Source: Cupriavidus pauculus
GTDB lineage: Bacteria; Pseudomonadota; Gammaproteobacteria; Burkholderiales; Burkholderiaceae
Assembly (NCBI RefSeq): GCF_008693385.1
Contig: NZ_CP044065.1
Location: 2,232,001 to 2,296,000, forward strand
DNA: 64,000 nt
Direction: 5' to 3'
In this document: piece by piece, positions 23,186-32,393 of the stretch
Numbering within the stretch: the first letter of the stretch is position 1
How the letters are laid out: every line of letters begins with the position of its first letter
Position numbers and translations under genes: made by a program
Notes under the pieces: model-generated
Told to the model about the DNA's origin: nothing
Database searches by the model: none
The model's input: the letters and a program-made list of their open reading frames with translations, nothing else

Positions 23186-23353
23186 CGAAGCATCCGTCCG
23201 AGAAAGGTGAAAAGATTGCCGAATATGGCGTCCGCGCACGGACGCACGAAAGCCCGGGCTGCGCGAATTATGACATCGCGCCCCGGGCCCCGCTTTTTCG
23301 TACTGCTTTTCCGACCTGCCGGTCAGGTTACTGCGCGACGGCGTTCCGCTGCA

Positions 23354-24478
23354 TCACCCGCGCGCGTGGAACACCGCGAACCAGCCGCGCGGATCGGTCC
23401 AGCACACCGGATCGGTGAAGCCCGCGGCCTCCAGCAGCAGCGAGAAATCGTCGGGCCGGTACTTGTACGAATCCTCGGTATGGATGCGCTCGCCCGCCGC
23501 GAACGCGCGCTCGCCGCCCGGCCAGCGCACCCGCACGTCGCGCGTGGCGGCCAGATGCATCTGCACGCGCGAGGCCTCGCGATCGAAGCTCGCCTCGTGG
23601 CGCCAGTCGGCCACCGCAAAGTCGCTGCCGACGATACGGTTGAGATTGCGCAGCACGTTGCGGTTGAACGCGGCGGTCACGCCCAGCGCGTCGTCATAGG
23701 CGGCCACCAGCGTGTCCGCGTCCTTGTGCAGGTCCACGCCGATCAGCACGCCATCGCCGCGCCCGGCCACGCCGCGCAGCCGCTGAAGCAGCGCCAGCGC
23801 GTCCATCGGCGCGAAATTGCCGATGCTCGAGCCCGGGTAGAAGAACAGCCGCCGTCCGCGCCGGACGCTGGACGGCAGATCGAGGGGACTGCACAGATCG
23901 GCGCCGAGCCCGAGCATCGGGATCTGCGGATGCTGCTGCTGGAGGCCGGTGAGCGTATCGCGCAGAAACTCCACCGAGATATCCACGGCCACGTACTGGG
24001 CGGGCTGCAGGCTGCCGAACATGCGGGCGGCCTTCTCGCAGTTGCCGGCGCCGAGGTCGATCAGCACGCAGCCGCTGCCCGCGCGCGCGGCAATGGCCGG
24101 CGACGCCGCCGCGAAGATCGAGGCCTCGGTACGCGTGGGGTAGTACTCGGGCAGATCGGTGATGGCTTCGAACAGCCGCGAGCCCAGGACGTCGTAGAAG
24201 AATTTCGGGCTGATGCCCGCCTGCGGCCGGTTCAGGCCCGCGACGATCTCGTCGCGGAGCGCGCCGCTGTCCTCGCGATACTGCTGGACGAACTGTGGCT
24301 GAAGACCCGCCTTCGCATGTGCATGGCCGTTGCCGAGCGGCACCACGGCGCCGCCCTGGTGACCGTTGGAGGCGTGGCCATTCGTCGCGTGGGATTCCTG
24401 GGGAGCGGTGTGGTTGTGCGGGCGATGCGGGGCGGTGCGGGAAGGTGTCGGGTTCAGCGGTGTCGTTGAGGCCGGCAT
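23354..24478 (-). CDS. egtD: L-histidine N-alpha-methyltransferase EgtD
   Basis: A 374-residue SAM-dependent methyltransferase that trimethylates histidine to hercynine, the first step to ergothioneine. Family motifs: KFFYDVLGSRLFEAI, LPEYYPTRTE, VLIDLGAGNCEKA (SAM loop), RRLFFYPGSSIGNF, LIGVDLHKD, AAFNRNVLRNLN and the C-terminal SYKY, all typical of the DUF2260/EgtD family. The first 45 residues are low-complexity (Ser/Thr/Pro/His/Gly) and outside the usual domain. The ATG follows AAGGACA. It is upstream of egtB and probably co-transcribed. Confidence 0.95.
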   Translation of the reverse strand: MPASTTPLNPTPSRTAPHRPHNHTAPQESHATNGHASNGHQGGAVVPLGNGHAHAKAGLQPQFVQQYREDSGALRDEIVAGLNRPQAGISPKFFYDVLGSRLFEAITDLPEYYPTRTEASIFAAASPAIAARAGSGCVLIDLGAGNCEKAARMFGSLQPAQYVAVDISVEFLRDTLTGLQQQHPQIPMLGLGADLCSPLDLPSSVRRGRRLFFYPGSSIGNFAPMDALALLQRLRGVAGRGDGVLIGVDLHKDADTLVAAYDDALGVTAAFNRNVLRNLNRIVGSDFAVADWRHEASFDREASRVQMHLAATRDVRVRWPGGERAFAAGERIHTEDSYKYRPDDFSLLLEAAGFTDPVCWTDPRGWFAVFHARG

Positions 24479-24725
24479 GACATTGTCCTTGTTGTCGATG
24501 GGGCACTACATGAATCCCTGGAACAGACCGCGCTGACCGGCAGGCGCGGCGGCGAAGGGGTCCGCTTCTGTGTGGTCTGAAGCGTACCTGCCGATGCCAA
24601 TCTCACAAGCATAGGTGTATATCCTGAGGCGTGCCGAGTCGTTTGCATCGGCTTACAAACTCGATGCGTGCTTTTTTCACCACATCCGGGCGAATGCGGC
24701 GCAACATTTCCTGAAAAAGTTCGCT

Positions 24726-24731
24726 TATAAT
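24726..24731 (+). promoter_or_regulatory. -10 box (TATAAT) of the terC transcript
   Basis: A perfect TATAAT about 40 bp upstream of the riboswitch core. The -35 region (around AACATT, 24703-24708) is weak. Transcription would begin near 24738 and include the whole riboswitch. Confidence 0.55.
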
Positions 24732-24764
24732 CCGCTCCAGCGCGATCACAAAAATCGCGTCCCT

Positions 24765-24975
24765 TCAAAGGGGAGTAGCTTGGGGGCCGATGCCCTTAGC
24801 ACAATCGTCATTCCGAGACGCGGCCAAAATCTGCCGTCTCCGGTTGTGCTGACACTGACGCGCATTCCGCGGCAGCCGTCGAGCAAGACCTTTGCAACCT
24901 GGTTTCATGGTTTGCAAAGGCGCGGCTCCCACACCTCGTGTGTCTCCCGCAGTTCTCCATGATCCCAGGCGATAA
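24765..24975 (+). ncRNA. yybP-ykoY (manganese) riboswitch leader of terC
   Basis: The leader contains the family hallmark GGGGAGTAGC (24770-24779) after a CCCTT/AAGGG turn, the downstream TCGTCATTCCGAGACG segment, and the GCAAAGGCGCGGCTCCCACA 3' half. A TerC-family gene follows at 25011, a standard partner of this riboswitch class, which senses Mn2+ and raises expression of Mn exporters and TerC proteins. Borders are approximate; recognised by eye, not by covariance search. Confidence 0.82.
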
Positions 24976-25010
24976 ACCAAGCGTTATTCGCACCTGAGGA
25001 GTGTCAATTC

Positions 25011-25727
25011 ATGGAGTGGTTCACCGATCTGTTCACGATGCAGTTCCTGACGGCGCTGCTGTCGATCGTCGTCATCGACCTCGTTCTCGCTGGCGACAAT
25101 GCCATCGTGATCGCGCTGGCGGCGCGCAATCTCCCGCCGCACCTGCAGAAAAAAGCCATCATCTGGGGCACCATCGGTGCCGTGGTCGTCCGTTCCGCGA
25201 TGACCATCGGCGTGGTCTGGCTGCTCAAGATCCCCGGTCTGCTGCTGGTTGGCGGCCTGGCGCTGGTCTGGATCGCCTACAAGCTGCTGTCGGCCGACGA
25301 TAACGGCGACGAGCATGGCGCGGGCGCGAGCACGCTGGTCGGCGCGATGAAGACGATCATCATCGCCGACGCGGTGATGGGCGTGGATAACGTGCTGGCC
25401 GTGGCCGGCGCCGCGCACGGCAGCTTCCTGCTCGTGGTGCTGGGCCTGCTGATCAGCATCCCGATCGTGGTCTGGGGTTCGAGCCTCGTGCTCAAGCTGA
25501 TGGCGCGCTTCCCGGTGATCATCTACGTCGGCTCCGGCGTGCTGGCGTTCACCGCGGTCAAGATGGTCTCGCACGAGCCGCTGATCAAGGACTTCTTCGT
25601 CCAGTATCCGGTGGCGCTGTGGGCAATGTATGTCGTGTTCGTCGGCGGTGTGCTCGGTGCCGGCTACCTGGCACAGAAGCGCCGGGGCGATCGTGCGGAG
25701 AGCGGTGAGGCCGTGACCGGCCACTGA
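25011..25727 (+). CDS. TerC-family integral membrane protein (probable metal/Mn homeostasis)
   Basis: A 238-residue membrane protein with seven predicted segments. Two conserved acidic motifs mark the family: DLVLAGDNAIVIAL (near 25-38) and DAVMGVDNVLAVAG (near 120-133). TerC proteins of the YjbE/Alx branch are linked to manganese export or metal loading of secreted enzymes. Control by the upstream yybP-ykoY element supports a Mn role. The ATG follows GAGGAGTG. It stands alone, closed by a hairpin at 25751-25775. Confidence 0.92.
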   Translation: MEWFTDLFTMQFLTALLSIVVIDLVLAGDNAIVIALAARNLPPHLQKKAIIWGTIGAVVVRSAMTIGVVWLLKIPGLLLVGGLALVWIAYKLLSADDNGDEHGAGASTLVGAMKTIIIADAVMGVDNVLAVAGAAHGSFLLVVLGLLISIPIVVWGSSLVLKLMARFPVIIYVGSGVLAFTAVKMVSHEPLIKDFFVQYPVALWAMYVVFVGGVLGAGYLAQKRRGDRAESGEAVTGH

Positions 25728-25750
25728 TCGGGATAGAATATCCGCTGTGC

Positions 25751-25775
25751 GACGGGGGCCGCTGAGGCCCCCGTC
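25751..25775 (+). terminator. Terminator hairpin after terC
   Basis: GACGGGGGCC and GGCCCCCGTC (10 bp) with a GCTGA loop, followed by TCGTTTA. It separates terC from thyA, which starts 26 bp later. Confidence 0.8.
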
Positions 25776-25801
25776 TCGTTTACCCCCCTTATTCCGCGCC
25801 G

Positions 25802-26596
25802 ATGAAACAATATCTCGACTTCATGCGCCATGTTTACGAGCATGGCACCGAAAAGTCCGACCGCACTGGGACAGGCACCCGCTCGGTGTTCGGCTACCAG
25901 ATGCGCTTCGATCTGCGCGAGGGCTTCCCGGTGGTCACCACCAAGAAGCTGCACCTGAAGTCGATCATTCACGAGCTGCTGTGGTTCCTCCAGGGGTCCA
26001 CCAATGTGAAGTACCTGCAGGACAACGGCGTCTCGATCTGGGACGAGTGGGCCGATCCGCAAGGCGAGCTCGGTCCGATCTACGGTTACCAGTGGCGTAA
26101 CTGGCCCGCCCCCAATGGCGAGCATATCGACCAGATCGCGCAGGTGGTCGAGCAGATCCGCAAGACGCCCGATTCGCGCCGGCTGATCGTCTCCGCCTGG
26201 AACGTCGGCGAGATTCCGCAGATGAAGCTGCCGCCCTGCCATGCGTTCTTCCAGTTCTATGTGGCCGACGGCCGGCTCTCCTGCCAGCTCTACCAGCGCA
26301 GCGCCGATATCTTCCTCGGCGTGCCGTTCAATATCGCGAGCTACGCGCTGCTGACGCATATGGTCGCGCAGCAGACGGGCCTCGACGTCGGCGACTTCGT
26401 GTGGACGGGCGGCGACTGCCACCTGTACAGCAATCACCTCGAGCAGGTACGCACGCAGCTGTCGCGCGAACCGATGGCGCTGCCGCGACTGAAGATCCTG
26501 CGCAAGCCGGACAGCATCTTCGACTATCGCTACGAGGACTTCGAGCTCGTCGGCTACGAATCGCATCCCGCGATCAAGGCGCCGGTGGCCGTATGA
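25802..26596 (+). CDS. thyA: Thymidylate synthase
   Basis: A 264-residue enzyme, the same length as E. coli ThyA. It converts dUMP to dTMP with methylene-tetrahydrofolate. Seen: [19 protein letters not shown] near the N terminus, the catalytic cysteine in [12 protein letters not shown], the dUMP-binding [20 protein letters not shown], and the C-terminal IKAPVAV. The product dihydrofolate is recycled by FolA, encoded two genes downstream. The next gene overlaps by 4 bp. Confidence 0.98.
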   Translation: MKQYLDFMRHVYEHGTEKSDRTGTGTRSVFGYQMRFDLREGFPVVTTKKLHLKSIIHELLWFLQGSTNVKYLQDNGVSIWDEWADPQGELGPIYGYQWRNWPAPNGEHIDQIAQVVEQIRKTPDSRRLIVSAWNVGEIPQMKLPPCHAFFQFYVADGRLSCQLYQRSADIFLGVPFNIASYALLTHMVAQQTGLDVGDFVWTGGDCHLYSNHLEQVRTQLSREPMALPRLKILRKPDSIFDYRYEDFELVGYESHPAIKAPVAV

Positions 26597-27426
26597 CCAT
26601 GACCCAGAAGACATTGACGCCGGACGCGCTGGCCGGCATGGCGGCAGCGTTTCAACGCGCGCAGACGGCGCGCGGCACCGTGGATGCCGAGACATCGGCG
26701 CTGCTGCGCGGCATCGATATTGCCGATGGCTATCGCGCGGGCCGTGCCTTGCACGAGCGCCTGGTGGCCGGCGGGCTGCGGCCCGTGGGCCGCAAGATCG
26801 GCTGCACCAATACCGCGACGTGGGGCAAGCTCGGCATCGATGCGCCGATCGTCGCGCATGTCTACGCGCAGACCGTGGTGAACGGCGCGGGCGACACCGT
26901 GGCCGTGCCCTGGACCACGCTGCATGCGCCGCGTATCGAGCTCGAGCTCGCGTTCCGGCTCAAGGCCACGCCCGTTGCGGGGCAATCGCTGGAAGCGCTG
27001 ATCGACTGCGTCGATTGGGTGGCACCGGCGATCGAGGTCGTCGATGGACACGTCGATCCGGCGATCGGTTCGCCCGCGACGATCCTCTGCGACTTCGGCG
27101 CGCATGCGTCGCTGCTGCTTGGCGAGCCGATCGCGCTGGCCGGGTTGCCGCCGCTGACGCCGGCGACGTTCGCCGGCATCACGGCCACGCTGCGGGTCGG
27201 CGAGACCGTGCTGCCCGGTGGCGCGGTGAACGTGATGGGCAATCCGCTGGTGTCGCTGGCGACCGCGATCGAGATCGCCGCCGGACTGTCCGCGCCGATC
27301 GAGGCGGGCGAGATCGTGACGACCGGCGCGCTGGTGGGGCCTGTGGCGCTGGAGGCGGGTCAGCAATGGCGTGGCCGGCTGTCGTTCGCCGGCCGTGACG
27401 ACCTGACGGTGGGGCTGGACGCATGA
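26593..27426 (+). CDS. Fumarylacetoacetate-hydrolase-fold protein (2-keto-4-pentenoate hydratase-like)
   Basis: A 277-residue member of the MhpD/DmpH branch of the FAH superfamily. Seen: [37 protein letters not shown] (metal-binding Glu pair), [12 protein letters not shown], and [12 protein letters not shown] near the C terminus. Relatives hydrate 2-oxopent-4-enoate or decarboxylate oxalocrotonate in aromatic meta-cleavage pathways, but no other pathway gene is nearby. It overlaps thyA and folA by ATGA at both ends, so it is translated with folate genes, an unexplained placement. The substrate cannot be assigned. Confidence 0.85.
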   Translation: MTMTQKTLTPDALAGMAAAFQRAQTARGTVDAETSALLRGIDIADGYRAGRALHERLVAGGLRPVGRKIGCTNTATWGKLGIDAPIVAHVYAQTVVNGAGDTVAVPWTTLHAPRIELELAFRLKATPVAGQSLEALIDCVDWVAPAIEVVDGHVDPAIGSPATILCDFGAHASLLLGEPIALAGLPPLTPATFAGITATLRVGETVLPGGAVNVMGNPLVSLATAIEIAAGLSAPIEAGEIVTTGALVGPVALEAGQQWRGRLSFAGRDDLTVGLDA

Positions 27427-27923
27427 CGCTGTTGACGTTGATCGTTGCGCGCGCGCGCAACGGCACCATTGGCCGCGACAACACGCTGCCGTGGCGGTTG
27501 CCAGAGGATCTGGCCTATTTCAAACGCACGACCATGGGGGCGCCCGTCATCATGGGGCGCAAGACCTGGGATTCGATCGGCCGGCCGCTGCCGGGCCGCC
27601 GCAATATCGTCGTGAGCCGCAATGCGGCGCTGCGGCTCGACGGGGCCGACGTGGTCGGCTCGCTCGAGGATGCGCAGCGGTTGTGCGTCGGCGTGGAGCA
27701 GGTGTTTCTGATCGGGGGCGCGCAGCTGTATGCGGAGGCGCTGCCCAGCGCCGATCGGCTATATGTGACCGAAATCGATGCCGATATCGAGGGCGACGCG
27801 GTGTTTCCCGCGGTCGATCTCGCGAAGTGGGTCGAGTTGTCGCGCGAGACGCATCATTCGGAAGCCAATGGCTTCGATTATGCGTTCGTGAAGTACGAGC
27901 GGCCGCCTTCGGGCGAGGAGTAA
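27423..27923 (+). CDS. folA: Dihydrofolate reductase
   Basis: A 166-residue NADPH-dependent enzyme that regenerates tetrahydrofolate. Family motifs: [20 protein letters not shown] (substrate and Met20 loop), [25 protein letters not shown] and [14 protein letters not shown]. The length matches type I chromosomal DHFRs. It is coupled to the FAH-family gene by a 4-bp overlap, two genes after thyA, whose product it serves. Confidence 0.97.
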   Translation: MTLLTLIVARARNGTIGRDNTLPWRLPEDLAYFKRTTMGAPVIMGRKTWDSIGRPLPGRRNIVVSRNAALRLDGADVVGSLEDAQRLCVGVEQVFLIGGAQLYAEALPSADRLYVTEIDADIEGDAVFPAVDLAKWVELSRETHHSEANGFDYAFVKYERPPSGEE

Positions 27924-27940
27924 CGGCGAGAAGCAAGATC

Positions 27941-27966
27941 GCCCCTCTCCCCGCGGGGCGAGGGGC
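27941..27966. terminator. Terminator hairpin between folA and pmbA
   Basis: GCCCCTC and GAGGGGC pair around an inner CCCCGCGGGG palindrome. It sits in the 52-bp gap between two convergent genes, so it may serve both. Confidence 0.65.
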
Positions 27967-27975
27967 AATCGGCCA

Positions 27976-29349
27976 TCAATTGCCGGCGATCGTCATCTGC
28001 TCGATCAGGATCGAGCCCGTTTCCTTCGTGCCCCGCACCAGCGCGTCCGCGCCGATGCCGACGATCTGCCTGAACATCTCGGGCATGCTGCCCGCGATCG
28101 TGATTTCTTCCACCGGGTACTGGATCACGCCGTTCTCCACCCAGTAGCCCGACGCGCCGCGCGAATAATCGCCCGTCACGTAGTTCACGCCCTGCCCCAT
28201 CAGTTCCGTCACCAGCAGACCCGTGCCCATCTTGCGCAGCATGGCGGCAAAATCGTCGCCGGCCTTCGTCAGGTTGCTCGTCAGCGTCAGGTTGTGCGAG
28301 CCGCCGGCGTTGCCGGTGGTCTTCATGCCGAGCTTGCGCGCCGAGTACGTCGACAGGAAATAGCCCTCGACCACACCATCGCGCACGACGTCGCGCGCAT
28401 GGGTGCGCACGCCTTCCTCGTCGAACGGGGCGCTGCCCATCGCGCCCGGCACGTGCGGCTGCTCGTGGATCTGGATATGCGGCGCGAACACGGCCTTGCC
28501 CAGCGTGTCATGCAGGAACGTGGACTTGCGGTACAGCGCGCCGCCCGAGACCGCCTGCACGAAGGCACCGAGCAGGCCCGCCGCGAGCGGGGCCTCGAAC
28601 AGGACCGGGCACTTGCGCGTGGAAAGCTTGCGCGCATTCAGGCGGGCCAGCGCGCGTTCCGCCGCATAGCGGCCGATGTCCTCGGGTGCCGCGAGCGCCT
28701 TCGGCGAACGCTTGCACGAATACCAGTCGTCACGCTGCATGCCACCGCCCGAACCGGCGATGGGCGCGCACGAAATGAAATGGCGCGAATACGGATAGCC
28801 GCCCACGAAGCCGCGCGAGGTGGCGAGCACGAACTGCGAATGCTGCGCGGATACGCTCGCGCCGTCGCTATTGCGGATCTTCGGCGATACCGCGAACGCG
28901 GCGGCCTCCGAGCGGCGCGCGATATCGATCGCGCCCTCGGCCGTCACGGTCCACGGATGGAACAGGTCGAGGTCGCGCGGCGAACGCTCAAGCAACTCTT
29001 CCTCGGCGAGGCCCGCGCAATCGTCCTCGGCGGTGAAACGCGCGATGTTGTAGGCGGCCTCGGCCGTGGCGCGCAGCGCCGCCGGCGAGAAATCGGACGT
29101 GCTCGCATTGCCGCGGCGCTGGCCGATCATCACGGTCACGCCCACCACCTTGTCGCGGTTCTGCTCGATGGTCTCGACCTGGCCCTTGCGCACCGTGACG
29201 GACAGCCCGCTACCCTCGGAAATCTCCGTCGCGGCGTCGGTGGCACCGAGTTCGCGCGCGATACGCAGCACGTCGGCCGCCATCTCGCGAAGCTGGTCCT
29301 GGCTGTGGGTGAAATGCGCGGTTTGTTGCGAAACGGCAGAGGTGTCCAT
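27976..29349 (-). CDS. pmbA: Metalloprotease PmbA (TldE), TldD/PmbA family
   Basis: A 457-residue protein of the TldD/PmbA family. With TldD it forms a protease that trims small modified peptides such as microcin B17 and degrades CcdA. Seen: the family N-terminal region (GLSVTVRKGQVETIEQNRDK), HIQIHEQPHVPGAMGSAPFDEEG and the C-terminal block YVTGDYSRGASGYWVENG. PmbA itself lacks the zinc-binding histidines of TldD. It is divergent from darP (48 bp), the usual arrangement in Burkholderiaceae. A link to the peptide island 10 kb away is possible but unsupported. Confidence 0.95.
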   Translation of the reverse strand: MDTSAVSQQTAHFTHSQDQLREMAADVLRIARELGATDAATEISEGSGLSVTVRKGQVETIEQNRDKVVGVTVMIGQRRGNASTSDFSPAALRATAEAAYNIARFTAEDDCAGLAEEELLERSPRDLDLFHPWTVTAEGAIDIARRSEAAAFAVSPKIRNSDGASVSAQHSQFVLATSRGFVGGYPYSRHFISCAPIAGSGGGMQRDDWYSCKRSPKALAAPEDIGRYAAERALARLNARKLSTRKCPVLFEAPLAAGLLGAFVQAVSGGALYRKSTFLHDTLGKAVFAPHIQIHEQPHVPGAMGSAPFDEEGVRTHARDVVRDGVVEGYFLSTYSARKLGMKTTGNAGGSHNLTLTSNLTKAGDDFAAMLRKMGTGLLVTELMGQGVNYVTGDYSRGASGYWVENGVIQYPVEEITIAGSMPEMFRQIVGIGADALVRGTKETGSILIEQMTIAGN

Positions 29350-29397
29350 GTGGGCGGGTATCGGCTAAAGTCCAAACGACAATCATAGCAAGATAAA

Positions 29398-30030
29398 ATG
29401 CGCGCCATGACGCGAAATACCCGTAGCCGATCCAATCCCTCCAATCCCCGCTTCGGTGCCTTCAACCCCGAGCCGGATGACGACGACACGCCGAAAAGCA
29501 AGTCGCAGAAGAAACGCGACATGACGGCGCTCCAGGACCTGGGCGTCGAGCTCGAGGCCCTGCCCAAGGACCGCCTGGCGCGCGTGCCGATGCCCGAGGC
29601 CCTGGCCGACGCCATCCATGCGGCGCGCAAGATCAACAGCCACGAAGGCAAGCGGCGCCAGATGCAGTTCGTCGGCAAGGTCATGCGTGGCCTCGAAGAC
29701 GACGAGGTGGACGCCATCCGCGGCGCCCTCGAAGGTTTCAAGGGCACCAGCAAGGCCGAAACCGCCCGCCTGCACCTGATCGAGCGCTGGCGCGAACTGC
29801 TGCTGACGGACGACGAGTCGCTGACCAAATTCCTCGGCGAGCACCCCGGCGTGGACGTACAGGCCGTGCGCAACACCATCCGCAACGCCCGCCGGGAACA
29901 GCAGATGGCCAAGCCGCCGAAGTCGTTCCGCGAGCTGTTCCAGATCATCAAGTCCGCGCTGGAGGAGAAGGACGCCGCCAGGGACGCGGCCGCCGCCGCC
30001 CAGCCCCCTTCCCCGGAGTCCGACGCATGA
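29398..30030 (+). CDS. darP: Ribosome-biogenesis factor DarP (YjgA, DUF615)
   Basis: A 210-residue, highly charged DUF615 protein that associates with late 50S assembly intermediates. Seen: a low-complexity N terminus ([33 protein letters not shown]) and the helical core with [20 protein letters not shown] and RHRA-like repeats. ATG at 29398; a second ATG three codons on is also possible. Its stop overlaps the mogA start by 4 bp. Confidence 0.95.
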   Translation: MRAMTRNTRSRSNPSNPRFGAFNPEPDDDDTPKSKSQKKRDMTALQDLGVELEALPKDRLARVPMPEALADAIHAARKINSHEGKRRQMQFVGKVMRGLEDDEVDAIRGALEGFKGTSKAETARLHLIERWRELLLTDDESLTKFLGEHPGVDVQAVRNTIRNARREQQMAKPPKSFRELFQIIKSALEEKDAARDAAAAAQPPSPESDA

Positions 30031-30671
30031 CGCAGCCCAGCAGCGCACCGATCACGTCTCCCGTGAGCCGCCGCCATCCCGACGAGCTCGTGGTCGGCCT
30101 GGTCTCGATCTCCGACCGCGCCTCGGCCGGCACCTATCAGGACGAAGGCATCCCCGCGCTGCGCGAATGGCTCGGCCGGGCGCTGACGTCGCCCTGGCAG
30201 GCCGTGGAGAAGCTGATTCCCGACGAGCAGGCGCTGATCTCGCGCACGCTGATCGAACTGGTCGATGTGGCCGGCTGCGACCTCGTGCTGACGACCGGCG
30301 GCACGGGCCCGTCGCGGCGCGACGTGACGCCCGAGGCCACGCTGGCGGTCGGCACGAAGGAAATGCCCGGTTTTGGCGAGCAGATGCGCGCGGTGAGCCT
30401 GCATTTCGTGCCGACGGCGATCCTGTCCCGGCAGGTGGCGGTGATCCGCGAGACCGCGAGCCGCGCGGCGCTGATCGTCAACCTGCCCGGCCAGCCGCGC
30501 GCGATCCGGGAAACGCTGGAAGGATTGCGCGATGCCGATGGCAAACCCATCGTGCAGGGCGTGTTTGCGGCGATCCCCTACTGCATCGACCTGATTGGCG
30601 GGCCGTATATGGAATGCGACGAGGCGATCGTCAAGGCGTTCCGCCCGAAGAACGCGATCCGGCTGAAATAA
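30027..30671 (+). CDS. mogA: Molybdopterin adenylyltransferase
   Basis: A 214-residue enzyme that adenylates molybdopterin before molybdate insertion. Seen: [40 protein letters not shown] (the family TGGTG loop) and [17 protein letters not shown]. It is slightly longer than E. coli MogA (195 residues) through an N-terminal extension. Translationally coupled to darP. The following carrier gene is convergent. Confidence 0.95.
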   Translation: MTQPSSAPITSPVSRRHPDELVVGLVSISDRASAGTYQDEGIPALREWLGRALTSPWQAVEKLIPDEQALISRTLIELVDVAGCDLVLTTGGTGPSRRDVTPEATLAVGTKEMPGFGEQMRAVSLHFVPTAILSRQVAVIRETASRAALIVNLPGQPRAIRETLEGLRDADGKPIVQGVFAAIPYCIDLIGGPYMECDEAIVKAFRPKNAIRLK

Positions 30672-30687
30672 GGGCCCCGACCGAGGC

Positions 30688-31569
30688 CTAGCGCAGGCCG
30701 AGGTAGAGCCCGATGGGCACGAAGACCACGGCCGCGATATTGCCGAGCAGCACGATCGAGGCCACCTGATCCGGCTCCTGCCGGAAATGGTCGGCCACGA
30801 GGAAGTTGAGCACCGCGGGCGGCAGCGCCGCGAACACGAACAGCAGCCCGCGCTGGAGGTCGGTCATCGGCACCAGCGCCACCAGCAGCAGCGCCACCGC
30901 GATACCGGCGAGCGGGCAGACCGCGGCGCCCCACATCCCCATTCCCCAGTTGCGCAGGCTCACGTCTTTCATGCGCACGCCGAGCGCGAACAGCATCAGC
31001 GGCACCGTGGCATCGCCGAGCAGCTTGATCGATTCGTAGATCGGCTCGGGCAGCGCGAACCACGGCTTGGCCAGCGACAGCGCGACGCCCGCCACCGTGG
31101 CGAGCACCATCGGATTGCGCACGATCTGCGCCAGCGAGGCATGCCGGTTGACGATCTTGAGGCCGATCGTGAAATGCATGAGGTTGGACATCGCGAACAG
31201 CGCCACGGCGGGGGCCAGCCCGGCCGGCCCGAACGCGAAGACCGACAACGGCAGCCCCATGTTGCCGCTGTTGTTGAACATCATCGGCGGCACGAACGTG
31301 CGCGGATCCGCGCCGAGCAGCCGCGCGGCCACATAGGCCAGCAACCCGGACCCGAGCACCACCGCCACCGCGCAAGCCAGCAGCACGAGCTGGTCGGCGA
31401 GCACGAAGTCCTTGCTGATGAACGCGGAGACCACGAGCAGCGGCGCGATGACATCGAGCGTCGCGCGGTTGATGCCCGTCATGTCCGGATGGGCGCGTCG
31501 TCCGTAAATCCAGCCGATCAGGATGATCAGGATGACTGGGGTGATGATCGAGACGATGCGCGTGAACAT
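30688..31569 (-). CDS. AEC-family (auxin efflux carrier type) transporter
   Basis: A 293-residue inner-membrane carrier with about ten hydrophobic segments in the two-fold AEC pattern. Seen: PVILIILIGWIYGRR at the N terminus, the mid-protein NNSGNMGLPLSVFAFG typical of the family, and PPAVLNFLVADHF near the C terminus. Bacterial relatives move malate, malonate or other small acids; the substrate is not predictable. It stands alone, convergent with mogA and 76 bp from orn. Confidence 0.9.
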   Translation of the reverse strand: MFTRIVSIITPVILIILIGWIYGRRAHPDMTGINRATLDVIAPLLVVSAFISKDFVLADQLVLLACAVAVVLGSGLLAYVAARLLGADPRTFVPPMMFNNSGNMGLPLSVFAFGPAGLAPAVALFAMSNLMHFTIGLKIVNRHASLAQIVRNPMVLATVAGVALSLAKPWFALPEPIYESIKLLGDATVPLMLFALGVRMKDVSLRNWGMGMWGAAVCPLAGIAVALLLVALVPMTDLQRGLLFVFAALPPAVLNFLVADHFRQEPDQVASIVLLGNIAAVVFVPIGLYLGLR

Positions 31570-31645
31570 GGGGGAGAGGTGCGGGATGACGACGACGCGC
31601 GCCGGGCCGGTCCGGCCGCCCGGCGCGCGACAGGACGGGTGAAGC

Positions 31646-32278
31646 TCAGGCCGCGGGTGCGGCAGGCGCGGCGGGCGTCTCGCTGGCGGCGGCTTCCGCT
31701 GCCGACGAGCGAATGAAGTGCGTGCGGTAGTAGCGCAGTTCTTCCACGGACTCGAGGATGTCGGCCAGCGCGGTATGGAGCTGGCGCTTGACGAAGCCCT
31801 TGTGGATCGCCGGCTCCCAGCGCTTGCAAAGCTCCTTCAGCGTGGACACGTCGAGGTTGCGGTAGTGGAAGAACGCCTCCAGCTTGGGCATGTAGCGCGC
31901 CATGAAGCGGCGGTCCTGGCAGATCGAGTTGCCGCACATCGGCGACTTGCTGGCCGGCACCCAGCGCTTGAGAAAGGCCAGCAGTTCCGTTTCGGCCTGC
32001 GCTTCGGTCAGCGTGGAAGCCTTGACCTTGTCGATCAGGCCCGAACGGCCATGGGTGCCCTTGTTCCAGTTGTCCATGCCGTCGAGGACGGCATCTTCCT
32101 GGTGGATCACGAGCACCGGGCCCTCGGCCAGGATGTTCAGTTCGGAATCGGTAACGACCACCGCGATCTCGATGATGCGGTCGGTATCGGGCTGCAGCCC
32201 GGTCATCTCCATATCCAGCCAGATCAGGTTGTTTTCGCTCTTGACGGATGGGGAGGCGGTGCTGGCTACGTGTGTCAT
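31646..32278 (-). CDS. orn: Oligoribonuclease
   Basis: A 210-residue DEDDh exonuclease that degrades di- to pentanucleotides left by RNA turnover, including pGpG from c-di-GMP breakdown. Motifs: [10 protein letters not shown] (first Asp/Glu), [39 protein letters not shown] and [16 protein letters not shown]. An Ala/Pro-rich tail of about 15 residues extends the C terminus. It is divergent from the M48 protease gene; a TATAAT at 32313-32318 on the plus strand probably serves that gene. Confidence 0.97.
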   Translation of the reverse strand: MTHVASTASPSVKSENNLIWLDMEMTGLQPDTDRIIEIAVVVTDSELNILAEGPVLVIHQEDAVLDGMDNWNKGTHGRSGLIDKVKASTLTEAQAETELLAFLKRWVPASKSPMCGNSICQDRRFMARYMPKLEAFFHYRNLDVSTLKELCKRWEPAIHKGFVKRQLHTALADILESVEELRYYRTHFIRSSAAEAAASETPAAPAAPAA

Positions 32279-32393
32279 GGGGTCGGGGACGGCTTGGAAG
32301 GTACGAACAACTTATAATTCTCGCATATCTGCCCAAAATGGCCGGCCGCGCACTTGCGCGTCGGGCCGGGCGTCCCCCGCAAAGGCCTTGCCG

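Noticed and set aside
27976..29349. PmbA as the maturation protease of the exported peptides
   Set aside because: PmbA/TldD do trim some microcins, but this gene is in its usual conserved neighbourhood 9 kb from the island, and the C39 domain already supplies leader cleavage.
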